Shown here in pieces: positions 47,725 through 57,200 of a stretch of 64,000 bases of DNA (positions are counted from its first letter, which is position 1; each line of letters opens with the position of its first letter). The notes under the pieces were generated by a model. That model made no database searches and had not been told where the DNA came from. It was given only the letters and a program-made list of their open reading frames with translations. The translations under genes were made by a program, and so were the position numbers. The stretch spans positions 62,001 to 126,000 of the forward strand of contig NZ_PTPZ01000006.1 of the NCBI RefSeq assembly GCF_002943105.1, written 5' to 3'. Origin of the DNA: Cloacibacterium normanense. GTDB taxonomy: Bacteria; Bacteroidota; Bacteroidia; Flavobacteriales; Weeksellaceae.

Positions 47725-48324
47725 ATGGATTATAAACAACTAATCATACGCGGAATATCTTATAGCCAAACTCAATCTGGAGCTTATGCACTGCTTCTGG
47801 AACATGAAGAAACTGGCGTAAAACTACCTGTAGTAATTGGTAATTTTGAGGCTCAATCTATTTCTTTAGGTTTAGAAAAAGACTTGCGACCACCTCGTCC
47901 ACTCACGCATGATTTATTTACCAAATTTGTAAATTCTACGCACTACACGCTAGAATCGGTAATTATTTATCAAATTATTGACGGTGTTTTCTTTTCTAAT
48001 CTCAATTTTAAAAATACAGAAAACGGAGAAGAACTTATTTTAGATGCCAGAACTTCTGATGCCGTAGCAATGGCAGTACGTTTTGATGCCCCAATCTATA
48101 CTACAGAACAAGTATTGAACGAAGCTGGAATTCTTCTAGAAATTGACAATAACAATGAATTGCCAGAACCTGAAACTGCTTCAGAAAGCGAAACTTCTGA
48201 CCTCAGAAAACTCAGCACAGAAGAATTACAAATTTTATTAGACGATGCTGTGAGAGAAGAAGACTATGATACCGCTATGGAAATCCAAGAAGAACTCAAA
48301 AGACGAAATAAAAAAATTGACTAG
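47725..48324 (+). CDS. Bifunctional nuclease family protein (DUF151) with UVR motif
   Basis: 199 residues. The BFN/DUF151 domain covers about 1-135: GAYALLLEHEETGVKLPVVIGNFEAQSISLGLEK, RPLTHDLFTKFV, LDARTSDAVAMAVRFDAPIY. The tail has a UvrB/UvrC-type motif (LQILLDDAVREEDYDTAMEIQEELKRR). Family members in plants and bacteria have been reported with RNase/DNase activity; the role here is unknown. The -7 box is so close that the mRNA should be leaderless. Confidence 0.9.
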   Translation: MDYKQLIIRGISYSQTQSGAYALLLEHEETGVKLPVVIGNFEAQSISLGLEKDLRPPRPLTHDLFTKFVNSTHYTLESVIIYQIIDGVFFSNLNFKNTENGEELILDARTSDAVAMAVRFDAPIYTTEQVLNEAGILLEIDNNNELPEPETASESETSDLRKLSTEELQILLDDAVREEDYDTAMEIQEELKRRNKKID

Positions 48325-48403
48325 CGCTAAAAATTAAAATTAAATAATAAACTCTGAAAACACTCAACGGTCTAAAATACCGTAAAAGAAAAAATTACTA
48401 CTT

Positions 48404-49723
48404 ATGAATATTAAATTTAGATTGACACTGCTCAGTTTTCTACAATTTTTTGTTTGGGGAGCTTGGCTTACTACCTTAGGAACTTATGGCTTTGGTATAA
48501 AAAAATGGTCAGGAGAAGAATTCGGAATTGTATTTATGACATTAGGAATTGCTTCGATATTTATGCCTGCTATAATTGGTATGATTGCAGACCGATGGAT
48601 CAACGCTGAAAAAATTTATGGAATACTACATATCCTTTATGGTATAACATTAGTTTTTCTAGCTAAGACTGATAACCCTACAACTTTCTTTTGGATTTTA
48701 TTATTTGCCATGTTTTTTTACATGCCAACTATATCCTTATCTAATTCTCTATCCTATACAATATTAAAGAATAATAATTACGATGTGGTTAAGGTTTTCC
48801 CTCCAATTAGAGTTTGGGGAACAATAGGTTTTATTGCCGCAATGTGGATAACTAATATTTTCAGTGATAACTTGTCACCATTAAACTTTGGAGTAGAAGC
48901 AGGAGAGAAATTAGCATCAATAACAGGAAACATAATAAATGCTAATCAATTTTATATTGCATCATTTGTTGCTATAATTTTAGGCATATATTCGTTTACA
49001 ATGCCTAAATGTCCTCCTCAAAATGTAAATAGCAATAGCTCATTATTTGAAAAATTAGGACTTAATGCATTTAGTTTATTTAAAGACTATAAAATGGCAC
49101 TATTCTTTGCTTTCTCAATGCTTTTGGGAGCTGCATTACAATTAACAAACATGTATGCGGACACATTCTTAAAAGACTTTAAAAATATAGCGGAATATGC
49201 TAATTCTACCGTTGTACAATACTCAACTATGATTGTATCAATTTCTCAAATTTCTGAAACTTTATTCATTTTAACGATTCCTTTTTTCCTGAAAAAATTT
49301 GGTATTAAGAAAGTGATGCTAATGAGTATGGTAGCTTGGGTGATTAGATTTGGATTCTTCTCTTTTGGTTCTCCAGATGGTTTTGGTTTATTGTTAATAA
49401 TATTGTCAAATATTGTTTACGGAATGGCCTTTGACTTTTTCAATATTTCTGGCTCACTTTTCGTAGAAACATCTACAGATTCTAAAATACGTTCTTCTGC
49501 ACAAGGTTTATTTATGATGATGACTAATGGCTTTGGAGCAATTTCTGGAAGCTATTTAAGTGGAGTAATCATTAGCAAATTTTTCACAGATGTTGCAGGA
49601 GTTAAAGACTGGCACGGAATATGGCTTACTTTTGCAATATATGCATTAATAATAACTGTTCTTTTTGGCATTATGTTTAAACACAAGCACAATCCAGAAG
49701 CAATAGGAAACGTATCTCATTAA
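48404..49723 (+). CDS. Nucleoside:proton symporter family (NupG-like) MFS transporter
   Basis: 439 residues with 12 predicted membrane helices. The start FRLTLLSFLQFFVWGAWLTTLGTYGFG, then MPAIIGMIADRWINAEKIYGILH and FPPIRVWGTIGFIAAMW, is the NupG/XapB pattern; FVETSTDSKIRSSAQGLFMMMTNGFG is the matching C-terminal region. It imports nucleosides with protons, feeding salvage (udk is nearby in the window). It is followed by a strong terminator. The gene looks somewhat richer in A/T than its neighbours. Confidence 0.88.
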   Translation: MNIKFRLTLLSFLQFFVWGAWLTTLGTYGFGIKKWSGEEFGIVFMTLGIASIFMPAIIGMIADRWINAEKIYGILHILYGITLVFLAKTDNPTTFFWILLFAMFFYMPTISLSNSLSYTILKNNNYDVVKVFPPIRVWGTIGFIAAMWITNIFSDNLSPLNFGVEAGEKLASITGNIINANQFYIASFVAIILGIYSFTMPKCPPQNVNSNSSLFEKLGLNAFSLFKDYKMALFFAFSMLLGAALQLTNMYADTFLKDFKNIAEYANSTVVQYSTMIVSISQISETLFILTIPFFLKKFGIKKVMLMSMVAWVIRFGFFSFGSPDGFGLLLIILSNIVYGMAFDFFNISGSLFVETSTDSKIRSSAQGLFMMMTNGFGAISGSYLSGVIISKFFTDVAGVKDWHGIWLTFAIYALIITVLFGIMFKHKHNPEAIGNVSH

Positions 49724-49747
49724 TCTAAATCATTGATTATAAACATA

Positions 49748-49779
49748 AAACACACTTTTTAAAAAGTGTGTTTTTTTTT
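49748..49779 (+). terminator. Rho-independent terminator after the nucleoside transporter gene
   Basis: Arms AAACACACTTTTT (49748-49760) and AAAAAGTGTGTTT (49761-49773), continued T run. A TACTTTG -7-like box of the next gene follows at once. Confidence 0.9.
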
Positions 49780-49826
49780 GTACTTTGGCGAAAAGAATTT
49801 TAAAATTTAAATCTCTATTAAATATC

Positions 49827-51005
49827 ATGAAAGAAGTATTTATCGTTTCAGCAGCAAGAACACCTATGGGAAGTTTTCTAGGAAGTTTATCTAGCATTCC
49901 TGCCCCTAAATTAGGTTCAATTGCTATCAAAGGAGCGTTAGACAAAATTAATCTTGACACAAAACACGTTCAAGAAGTTTATATGGGTAATGTTTTACAA
50001 GCTGGAGAAGGTCAAGCTCCTGCTCGTCAAGCTGCATTAGGCGCTGGTTTATCAAACGAAACACCTTCTACCACAATCAATAAAGTATGTGCTTCTGGGA
50101 TGAAAGCCGTAATGATGGCTTCACAATCAATTAAATCTGGCGACCAAGACGTAATCGTAGCTGGCGGAATGGAAAACATGAGCCAAGTTCCGCATTATTA
50201 TAACGCGAGAAATGCTGTAAAATTGGGGGATGTAAAAATGCAAGACGGAATGTTAGTTGACGGTTTGACTGATGTTTACAACAAAATTCACATGGGAGTT
50301 TGTGCAGAAAAATGTGCAGCAGAATATGAATTCTCAAGAGAAGACCAAGACAACTTCGCAATTCAGTCTTATAAAAGAAGTGCAGAAGCTTGGGCTTCTG
50401 GTAAATTTAAAGAGGAAATCGTACCTGTAGAAATTCCACAGAGAAAAGGAGAACCTATTATTTTCGCAGAAGACGAAGAATATAAAAATGTAAATTTTGA
50501 TAGAATTGGAACTTTGCCTACTGTTTTCCAAAAAGAAAATGGAACGGTAACGGCTGCTAATGCTTCTACCTTAAATGACGGCGCTTCTGCATTGGTTTTA
50601 ATGTCAAAAGAAAAAATGGAAGAATTGGGCTTAAAACCTTTGGCAAAAATCGTTTCTTATGCAGATGCTGCTCACGAACCTGAATGGTTTACAACAGCTC
50701 CTGCAAAAGCATTACCAATCGCTCTTAAAAAAGCTGGTTTAGAAGTTTCTGACATTGATTTCTTCGAATTTAATGAAGCTTTTTCAGTAGTTGGTTTGGC
50801 CAACAATAAAATTTTAGGTTTAGACGAATCTAAGGTAAATGTAAATGGTGGTGCCGTTTCATTAGGACATCCTCTAGGAAGTTCTGGTGCTAGAATTATC
50901 GTTACACTCATTAATGTTTTAAAACAAAACAATGGCAAATATGGCGCTGCTGCAATCTGTAATGGAGGTGGTGGTGCTTCTGCAATTGTGATTGAGAATT
51001 TATAA
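49827..51005 (+). CDS. Acetyl-CoA C-acetyltransferase (thiolase)
   Basis: 392 residues from ATG 49827, where the thiolase N-terminus [19 protein letters not shown] begins. The active-site Cys is in [16 protein letters not shown] (about 88), the catalytic His in [18 protein letters not shown] (about 348), and the second Cys in [16 protein letters not shown] (about 378). Sequence features ([26 protein letters not shown]) fit a biosynthetic-type acetyl-CoA acetyltransferase better than the fadA-type enzyme at 31.4 kb. It stands alone between two terminators. Confidence 0.92.
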   Translation: MKEVFIVSAARTPMGSFLGSLSSIPAPKLGSIAIKGALDKINLDTKHVQEVYMGNVLQAGEGQAPARQAALGAGLSNETPSTTINKVCASGMKAVMMASQSIKSGDQDVIVAGGMENMSQVPHYYNARNAVKLGDVKMQDGMLVDGLTDVYNKIHMGVCAEKCAAEYEFSREDQDNFAIQSYKRSAEAWASGKFKEEIVPVEIPQRKGEPIIFAEDEEYKNVNFDRIGTLPTVFQKENGTVTAANASTLNDGASALVLMSKEKMEELGLKPLAKIVSYADAAHEPEWFTTAPAKALPIALKKAGLEVSDIDFFEFNEAFSVVGLANNKILGLDESKVNVNGGAVSLGHPLGSSGARIIVTLINVLKQNNGKYGAAAICNGGGGASAIVIENL

Positions 51006-51027
51006 TTTTCTCATCTTACAAATGATT

Positions 51028-51078
51028 AACCATTAAGATTTATTGATTTTTTAGTCAATTTCTTAATGGTTTTTTTAT
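51028..51078 (+). terminator. Rho-independent terminator after the thiolase gene
   Basis: Arms AACCATTAAGA (51028-51038) and TCTTAATGGTT (51061-51071) with an inner TTGA/TCAA pair and a T run. Confidence 0.8.
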
Positions 51079-51083
51079 TTTTG
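51076..51083 (+). promoter_or_regulatory. -7 box of the UMF1 transporter gene in the terminator T run
   Basis: TATTTTTG, exact match, starts within the T run of the preceding terminator and lies 30 bases before the ATG. Confidence 0.6.
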
Positions 51084-51113
51084 TGTAATAATTCCCTTTT
51101 ACGGAAAAAAACT

Positions 51114-52637
51114 ATGAAACAAAATATCAAAAATAACCCTAAAATCATGAAAGCTTGGGCTTTCTACGATTGGGCGAATTCTGTTTATTCACTGGTAATT
51201 ACCTCTACCATTTTTCCTATTTACTATTCTATTATTACTACTGCTTACGAAAAAAGCGAGTACGTAACCGAAACAGGAAAATGGATAAAAGTTCCAGTGA
51301 GAAATATGATTAATATTTTCGGAAAAGATTATCAACCAGATGCTGTTTATGGCTATTCGCTTACCATTTCGTTTTTGATTGTGGTTATTCTTTCGCCGAT
51401 TTTATCATCTTTAGCAGATACCATTGGAAATAAAAAGTCTTTCTTGCAATTTTTCGCTTATTTAGGAGCAACTTCTTGTATGGGATTGGCGATGTTTACC
51501 AATATGAATAACGTCTTCTTAGGATTGCTTTTCAGTATTACAGCGAGTGTAGGTTTCTGGGGAAGTTTGGTTTTCTACAATTCCTTTTTGCCAGATATTG
51601 CTACGCCAGATAAACAAGATGCACTTTCTGCAAAAGGTTACGTTTATGGTTACATTGGTTCTGTAATTTTAGTGGTGATTTGTTTGGCATTGATAATGTT
51701 TTTTGCGGATACTCCAAAAGAAGCACTTTTATACACTAGAATTTCATTCTTATTCACGGGAGCTTGGTGGTTTGGATTCTCTCAATACACCTTCAAACAT
51801 TTACCTCAATTTGGTGAAGTAAAAGACCAATTACCAAAAGATTTAGTATTGCTGAATCTAAAAAATATTTTCCAAAATCATAAAAGTAACGGTGGCTTTA
51901 TCGAAGTTTTAAAAGACAATATTATCTTCTACATTGAAATCGTGAAAGAAAGTTTTAGAGAATTGTATAAAGTTGGTGCACAATTATTTAGAACCGCTAA
52001 TCTTAAGTATTTTTTAGCAAGTTTCTTCTTTTACAGTGTGGGAATGCAGACCATTTTCTTAATGGCCACATTATTCGGAAAGAGTGAAATCAACCTTGAA
52101 CAAGGAAAACTGATTATGACCTTGTTAATCATTCAAATTGAAGCGATTATTGGTGCAATTTTCTTCTCAAGATTATCCAAAAGAATAGGCAATAAAAATG
52201 TGATTAGCATTACCATTATTTTATGGATTTTTGCTTGTCTTTCTGCTTATTTCCTCAAAAAAGAAAATCCAAATGTAGAGTATCAATTTTACGGAATTGC
52301 AGCCATCATCGGTTTGGTAATGGGCGGAATTCAGTCGATGTCTCGTTCTACCTACAGTAGACTTTTACCAAAAGATTCTATGGATAACACTACATATTTC
52401 AGCTTTTATGATGTATTAGAAAAGATAGCAATTATTTTAGGAACATTTATTTTTGCTCTATTGATTGATAATTATGATGCAATAAGATTGTTCTTCTTAC
52501 AAGAAACTTCATTCCAATTGCCTACCACTTCAGGAATGAGATTTGCAGCACTTTCCATGTCTGTTTTCTTTGCATTAGGATTGTTCTTCATTAGATTTTT
52601 GAAATTCAACAAAATATCAGACAAAGAAACTTTGTAA
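51114..52637 (+). CDS. UMF1 (Atg22-like) family MFS transporter
   Basis: 507 residues from ATG 51114, 12 membrane helices. The hallmark KAWAFYDWANSVYSLVITSTIFPIYY lies at about 12-37, then SFLIVVILSPILSSLADTIGNKKSFL, SVGFWGSLVFYNSFLPDIA, and GLVMGGIQSMSRSTYSRLLPKDS near 405. Eukaryotic Atg22 exports amino acids from vacuoles; bacterial members have no proven substrate. Own promoter and terminator. Confidence 0.9.
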   Translation: MKQNIKNNPKIMKAWAFYDWANSVYSLVITSTIFPIYYSIITTAYEKSEYVTETGKWIKVPVRNMINIFGKDYQPDAVYGYSLTISFLIVVILSPILSSLADTIGNKKSFLQFFAYLGATSCMGLAMFTNMNNVFLGLLFSITASVGFWGSLVFYNSFLPDIATPDKQDALSAKGYVYGYIGSVILVVICLALIMFFADTPKEALLYTRISFLFTGAWWFGFSQYTFKHLPQFGEVKDQLPKDLVLLNLKNIFQNHKSNGGFIEVLKDNIIFYIEIVKESFRELYKVGAQLFRTANLKYFLASFFFYSVGMQTIFLMATLFGKSEINLEQGKLIMTLLIIQIEAIIGAIFFSRLSKRIGNKNVISITIILWIFACLSAYFLKKENPNVEYQFYGIAAIIGLVMGGIQSMSRSTYSRLLPKDSMDNTTYFSFYDVLEKIAIILGTFIFALLIDNYDAIRLFFLQETSFQLPTTSGMRFAALSMSVFFALGLFFIRFLKFNKISDKETL

Positions 52638-52658
52638 ATCTTTAGATAATATATTCAC

Positions 52659-52688
52659 AAGAACCTCAAATTTGAGGTTCTTTTTTTA
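52659..52688 (+). terminator. Rho-independent terminator
   Basis: Perfect arms AAGAACCTCAAA and TTTGAGGTTCTT followed by seven T residues. Confidence 0.9.
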
Positions 52689-52733
52689 TGCGGAAATCTT
52701 ACGATTGATAAACTTTTTCAGAGAATAATTCCG

Positions 52734-52741
52734 TATTTTTG
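52734..52741 (+). promoter_or_regulatory. -7 box of uvrA
   Basis: TATTTTTG, exact TAnnTTTG match, 32 bases before the uvrA ATG. Confidence 0.6.
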
Positions 52742-52773
52742 TAAGTCTTGATTTTTTTGACGAGATTGACATT

Positions 52774-55605
52774 ATGAGTACAGAAAAAGAATACATCGAA
52801 ATATACGGAGCCAGAGAACACAATCTTAAAAACATCAATGTTAAAATTCCTAGAAATGAATTGGTTACCATTACGGGACTTTCAGGTTCTGGGAAATCTT
52901 CTTTGGCTTTTGACACCATTTTTGCAGAAGGACAAAGACGTTATATCGAAACTTTCTCTGCATATGCTCGTCAGTTTTTGGGCGGTTTAGAGCGTCCAGA
53001 TGTGGACAAAATCGAAGGACTTTCTCCTGTAATTGCCATCGAACAAAAGACTACCAATAAAAATCCACGTTCAACGGTAGGAACCGTTACAGAATTATAT
53101 GACTTTCTGCGTTTGCTTTTCGCTAGAGTTTCAGATGCTTATTCTTTGGAAACTGGTCAAAAAATGGTGAGCTACACAGAAGAACAAATTCTAGAAACCA
53201 TCAAAGAAAATTATAAAGGCGAAAAAGTATTGCTTCTCGCTCCAGTTGTACGTTCCAGGAAAGGACATTATCACGAACTTTTTGTACAATTGGCTAAAAA
53301 AGGGTATTCACAAGCCAGAATTGATGGAGAATTACAAGATATAGAATATGATTTAAAGTTAGACCGTTATAAAACTCACGATATAGAAGTGGTAATAGAC
53401 CGATGGATTATCGGCGAAAATGCCACGGAAACCAGAATGGCAAAATCGCTGAAAACGGCATTGCAAATGGGAGAAGGAGTAGTGATGGTTCAGAAATTAG
53501 GCGCAACAGACTATCAATATTTTTCTAAAAATTTGATGGATGCACACAGCGGAAATGCTTTGCCTATTCCAGAGCCAAACACGTTTTCTTTCAACTCACC
53601 AAAGGGAAGTTGCCCAACTTGTAAAGGTCTCGGAACCATCAAAAAAATCAATGAAGAATTTTTGGTAGAAAACCCTAATTTTTCCATCAATCAAGGCGCT
53701 TTATTACCTCTAGAAGTTTTGAAAGGAAACAAATGGCTTCTCACTCAAATTAAAAACATTTTAGAGATTTTCGGGCTAGGTTTAAATACTTCTTTCAATG
53801 AAATTCCTCGTGAAGCTGTAGATTATATTTACTACGGTTGCCAAAAAGAATTCACTGCTGACTTGAAATACGCGGGAATTTCTAAGAAAATAAAAATCAA
53901 TTTTGAAGGGTTGGTTCCTTATCTCAGTCAAGTAATTGAAGATAAAGAAAACTACGACGCAGTAGTGCTTGAAAGACAATTTACCACCGAAGAAACTTGT
54001 CCAGAATGTAACGGAGCAAGACTTCAAAAAAGCAGTTTAGCTTTTAAAGTTGATGGAAAAAACATTGCTGAAATCAATGCTTTGAGTTTGTTGGATTTGA
54101 AAGATTGGATTCAAGAAGTTAAAGAAAAATTCAGCGAAAAAAATAAAATTATTGCCAACGAAATTCTAAAAGAAATAGAAACCAGATTGAAGTTTTTATT
54201 AGACGTCGGTTTAGATTATTTAAGCTTGAGTAGAAGTTCTAGAACGCTTTCTGGTGGAGAATCTCAGAGAATTAGACTCGCTACGCAAATTGGTTCTCAA
54301 CTCGTAAATGTATTGTATATTTTAGATGAACCAAGCATTGGTTTACATCAAAGAGACAACGAAAGACTCATCAATTCATTGAAAAATCTTCGTGATATTG
54401 GCAATTCTGTTCTCGTAGTAGAACATGATAAAGACATGATTCTAGAAGCCGATTACGTTCTCGATATCGGTCCTAGAGCTGGAAAACACGGCGGTGAAAT
54501 TCTTTGGCAAGGAAAATCTAAAGATTTAATCAAAGCCAATACAATCACGGCAGATTATCTCACGGGTAAAAGAAGCATAGAAATCCCTAAAGAAAGAAGA
54601 AAAGGAAACGGAAAATTTCTAAAATTAAAAGGCGCAACAGGAAATAACCTGAAAAACGTAAACCTAGAAGTTCCTTTAGGAAAATTAGTGGTGGTAACAG
54701 GAATTTCAGGAAGTGGAAAATCTTCTTTGATTAACGGAACGCTTTATCCAATTCTCAATAAACATTTTTACAGAGCGGTTCAAGAACCTTTGCCTTACAA
54801 AAAATTTGAAGGCATCGAAAATATCGACAAAATTGTAGATGTTGACCAAACTCCGATTGGAAGAACACCACGTTCTAATCCTGCAACTTACACTGGAATG
54901 TTCACCGATATTAGAAACCTTTTTGCAGAATTGCCAGAATCTAAAATTCGTGGTTACAAAGCGGGAAGATTCTCTTTCAACGTAAAAGGTGGAAGATGCG
55001 AAACGTGTCAAGGTGGCGGTTTAAAAGTCATAGAAATGAACTTTTTACCTGATGTTTACGTGCATTGCGAAACCTGTAACGGAAAACGTTTCAACAGAGA
55101 AACTTTGGAAGTTCGCTACAAAGGAAAATCAATTTCTGATGTTTTGGGAATGACCATTGATGAAGCGGTAGATTTCTTCCAACCGATTCCTAAAATTTAT
55201 GCAAAAGTAAAGACTTTACAGGATGTTGGTTTGGGATACATTACACTTGGCCAACAATCTACCACACTAAGTGGAGGAGAAGCTCAACGTATAAAATTGG
55301 CGACAGAACTTGCCAAAAAACAAACAGGAAACACGCTTTATATTCTGGATGAACCTACAACAGGTTTGCATTTTGAAGATGTAAAAATCTTGATGGAAGC
55401 TATCAATCAGCTGGTAGAATTAGGCAATTCTTTTATTATTATTGAACATAATTTAGACGTAATAAAATTAGCAGACCACATTATAGACATCGGTCCAGAA
55501 GGTGGAAAACACGGTGGAGAAATTATTGCAACAGGAACTCCTGAAGAATTGATAAAATCAAAAAAATCTTTGACTGCTAAATTTTTGAAAAAGGAAATGG
55601 AATAA
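52774..55605 (+). CDS. uvrA: Excinuclease ABC subunit A
   Basis: 943 residues, full length. Two ABC modules are visible: Walker A GLSGSGKSSLAFDT (about 33) and GISGSGKSSLINGT (about 640), and signatures LSGGESQRIRLATQIGS and LSGGEAQRIKLATELAK. Zinc-finger Cys pairs occur in CPTCKGLG, CPECNGARL, CETCQGGG and CETCNGKRF. It scans DNA for bulky lesions and loads UvrB in nucleotide excision repair. Single gene; GNAT acetyltransferase follows 43 bases later. Confidence 0.97.
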   Translation: MSTEKEYIEIYGAREHNLKNINVKIPRNELVTITGLSGSGKSSLAFDTIFAEGQRRYIETFSAYARQFLGGLERPDVDKIEGLSPVIAIEQKTTNKNPRSTVGTVTELYDFLRLLFARVSDAYSLETGQKMVSYTEEQILETIKENYKGEKVLLLAPVVRSRKGHYHELFVQLAKKGYSQARIDGELQDIEYDLKLDRYKTHDIEVVIDRWIIGENATETRMAKSLKTALQMGEGVVMVQKLGATDYQYFSKNLMDAHSGNALPIPEPNTFSFNSPKGSCPTCKGLGTIKKINEEFLVENPNFSINQGALLPLEVLKGNKWLLTQIKNILEIFGLGLNTSFNEIPREAVDYIYYGCQKEFTADLKYAGISKKIKINFEGLVPYLSQVIEDKENYDAVVLERQFTTEETCPECNGARLQKSSLAFKVDGKNIAEINALSLLDLKDWIQEVKEKFSEKNKIIANEILKEIETRLKFLLDVGLDYLSLSRSSRTLSGGESQRIRLATQIGSQLVNVLYILDEPSIGLHQRDNERLINSLKNLRDIGNSVLVVEHDKDMILEADYVLDIGPRAGKHGGEILWQGKSKDLIKANTITADYLTGKRSIEIPKERRKGNGKFLKLKGATGNNLKNVNLEVPLGKLVVVTGISGSGKSSLINGTLYPILNKHFYRAVQEPLPYKKFEGIENIDKIVDVDQTPIGRTPRSNPATYTGMFTDIRNLFAELPESKIRGYKAGRFSFNVKGGRCETCQGGGLKVIEMNFLPDVYVHCETCNGKRFNRETLEVRYKGKSISDVLGMTIDEAVDFFQPIPKIYAKVKTLQDVGLGYITLGQQSTTLSGGEAQRIKLATELAKKQTGNTLYILDEPTTGLHFEDVKILMEAINQLVELGNSFIIIEHNLDVIKLADHIIDIGPEGGKHGGEIIATGTPEELIKSKKSLTAKFLKKEME

Positions 55606-55648
55606 AATTTCACCTTTAAAATAAAATAAACCTAATCGTAGATAAAAA

Positions 55649-56140
55649 ATGAACTACCAAATCCGTGAAATGCTTCCAGATGATGGAACGAGAGTTTTAG
55701 AAATTTTCAAACAGGGAATTGATGGCGGCAATGCTACTTTTGACAAAGAAGTTCCAAGTTGGGAAACTTGGGACAATAAATATTTCAAAGTTTGTAGATT
55801 GATTTTAGAAGACGAAAATGGAGTAGTACAAGGTTGGGCTGCCATTCAACCTATTTCTGCAAGAGTTTGCTATAAAGGCGTAGCAGAAGTAAGCATTTAT
55901 CTCGATAATTCAGTTCATGGAAAAGGTTTCGGCGAAATGTTGCTCCATAAATTAATAGAAGAAACAGAAGAACATCATTTTTGGACTTTACAATCTGGGA
56001 TTTTTCCAGAAAATGTAACGAGTATTAAAATTCACGAAAAATTAGGCTTCAGAATCATTGGAAGAAGAGAAAAAATCGCTGAAATGAACGGTATTTGGAG
56101 AGATGTAATTCTTTTAGAAAGAAGAACAAATAAATTCTAA
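55649..56140 (+). CDS. GNAT family N-acetyltransferase, phosphinothricin acetyltransferase-like
   Basis: 163 residues. The start NYQIREMLPDDGTRVLEIFKQGIDGGNATFDKEVPSWETW and the central GWAAIQPISARVCYKGVAEVSIYLDNSVHGKGFGEMLL (acetyl-CoA binding, about 62-100) match the Pat/YncA subgroup. The end GFRIIGRREKIAEMNGIWRDVILLER is also typical. Such enzymes acetylate amino groups of small molecules such as methionine analogues; the true substrate is unknown. It may be read together with uvrA. Confidence 0.9.
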   Translation: MNYQIREMLPDDGTRVLEIFKQGIDGGNATFDKEVPSWETWDNKYFKVCRLILEDENGVVQGWAAIQPISARVCYKGVAEVSIYLDNSVHGKGFGEMLLHKLIEETEEHHFWTLQSGIFPENVTSIKIHEKLGFRIIGRREKIAEMNGIWRDVILLERRTNKF

Positions 56141-56222
56141 AAACGTTAAAGTTTTCATAAGAAATAAGATTTTGGCAAAGCTTTTGTTTTATAGAAAGTA
56201 TCAACCCCAAAATCTTAAAGAA

Positions 56223-56594
56223 ATGAAAAATATATTTAAAATATTCGGCGCTTTAGCACTCACAATAACTGTAGTTTCTTGTGGTTCTAGTAATGTTTAC
56301 GGAGATAATGGAAGAGTTTATAGAGCTCCAGATGGTAGAGTTTACAGACAAGGCGAAATTTATAGAGCACCTAATGGTGATGTTTACCGAAATGGTGTTT
56401 TAATCAGAAGTGGTTCTTCTACGGTAATCATTGTAGATGACAGACCACAAAATTTACCTCCTGGACAAATGAAAAAAGTCTATGGAACCAAATCTGCTAA
56501 AGTTTTCGCGCCTGGTCAACAAAAGAATGATCGTTATTACTATGATGAACACGGCAAAAAAAGAAAAATCAAGCACAAAAAGAATCACCGATAA
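56223..56594 (+). CDS. Repeat-containing small lipoprotein
   Basis: 123 residues from ATG 56223, with the lipobox signal peptide MKNIFKIFGALALTITVVSC. The mature part has short repeats of the type GRVYRAPDGRVYRQGEIYRAPNGDVYRNG, then a Pro-rich linker and a very basic tail (YYYDEHGKKRKIKHKKNHR). The basic tail could bind peptidoglycan, LPS or nucleic acid, but this is a guess. A terminator hairpin follows at 56622. Confidence 0.75.
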   Translation: MKNIFKIFGALALTITVVSCGSSNVYGDNGRVYRAPDGRVYRQGEIYRAPNGDVYRNGVLIRSGSSTVIIVDDRPQNLPPGQMKKVYGTKSAKVFAPGQQKNDRYYYDEHGKKRKIKHKKNHR

Positions 56595-56621
56595 AAACAG
56601 AGATTAAATATTGATAATGAG

Positions 56622-56650
56622 AGCCCGAATTTTCGGGCTTTTTTATTTTT
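56622..56650. terminator. Terminator between convergent genes
   Basis: Arms AGCCCGAA and TTCGGGCT followed by TTTTTATTTTT on the plus strand. Confidence 0.85.
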
Positions 56651-57119
56651 ATGAAATTCCTTTTTCTATATTTCTATTTAAATATACTTTATAATCAGGA
56701 GTTTCCACTGCATATTCTGTATGCATGAAAGGCGAAGTTAGAATAAAATCTGCGGTAGAGGCATCACATGCTACGATAATATTCCAAACGGCACAGATTC
56801 TTAAAAATGCCTTCACATCTGGATCATGAGGCTGTGCTTCCATAGGATCCCAAAAGAAAATAACGATATCTATTTTTCCTTCGGCAATCATTGCACCGAG
56901 TTGTTGATCTCCACCAAGTGGTCCACTCATTACTCTGTGAACAGGAACGCCTAATTCATTTTCTATCAATTTACCCGTGGTTCCCGTAGCAATTAATTGA
57001 TGTTGTTGAATCACTTCACTGTGTTTTTTTACCCATTCAAGTAATTCATCTTTTTTATGGTCGTGAGCAATAAGCGCTATTGTTTTTTGAGGAGAAAGCA
57101 ATCTTACATTTTTAGTCAT
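56649..57119 (-). CDS. mgsA: Methylglyoxal synthase
   Basis: About 156 residues from ATG 57119 (an ATG at 57128 would add three). Motifs: [29 protein letters not shown] (phosphate binding), [45 protein letters not shown] with the catalytic Asp residues. It turns dihydroxyacetone phosphate into methylglyoxal when phosphate is short. The frame upstream to 57164 runs into the terminator of the peroxiredoxin gene and is rejected. Confidence 0.95.
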   Translation of the reverse strand: MTKNVRLLSPQKTIALIAHDHKKDELLEWVKKHSEVIQQHQLIATGTTGKLIENELGVPVHRVMSGPLGGDQQLGAMIAEGKIDIVIFFWDPMEAQPHDPDVKAFLRICAVWNIIVACDASTADFILTSPFMHTEYAVETPDYKVYLNRNIEKGIS

Positions 57120-57146
57120 TTCATACATTTTTGAACAAGTAAATTT

Positions 57147-57176
57147 ACAAAAAAAGCAGAACAAAATGTTCTGCTT
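57147..57176 (-). terminator. Terminator of the peroxiredoxin gene
   Basis: On the minus strand the arms AAGCAGAACA and TGTTCTGCTT (57154-57176) are followed by seven T residues. Confidence 0.88.
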
Positions 57177-57200
57177 TGGTATTAATTGTATTTTAATATT

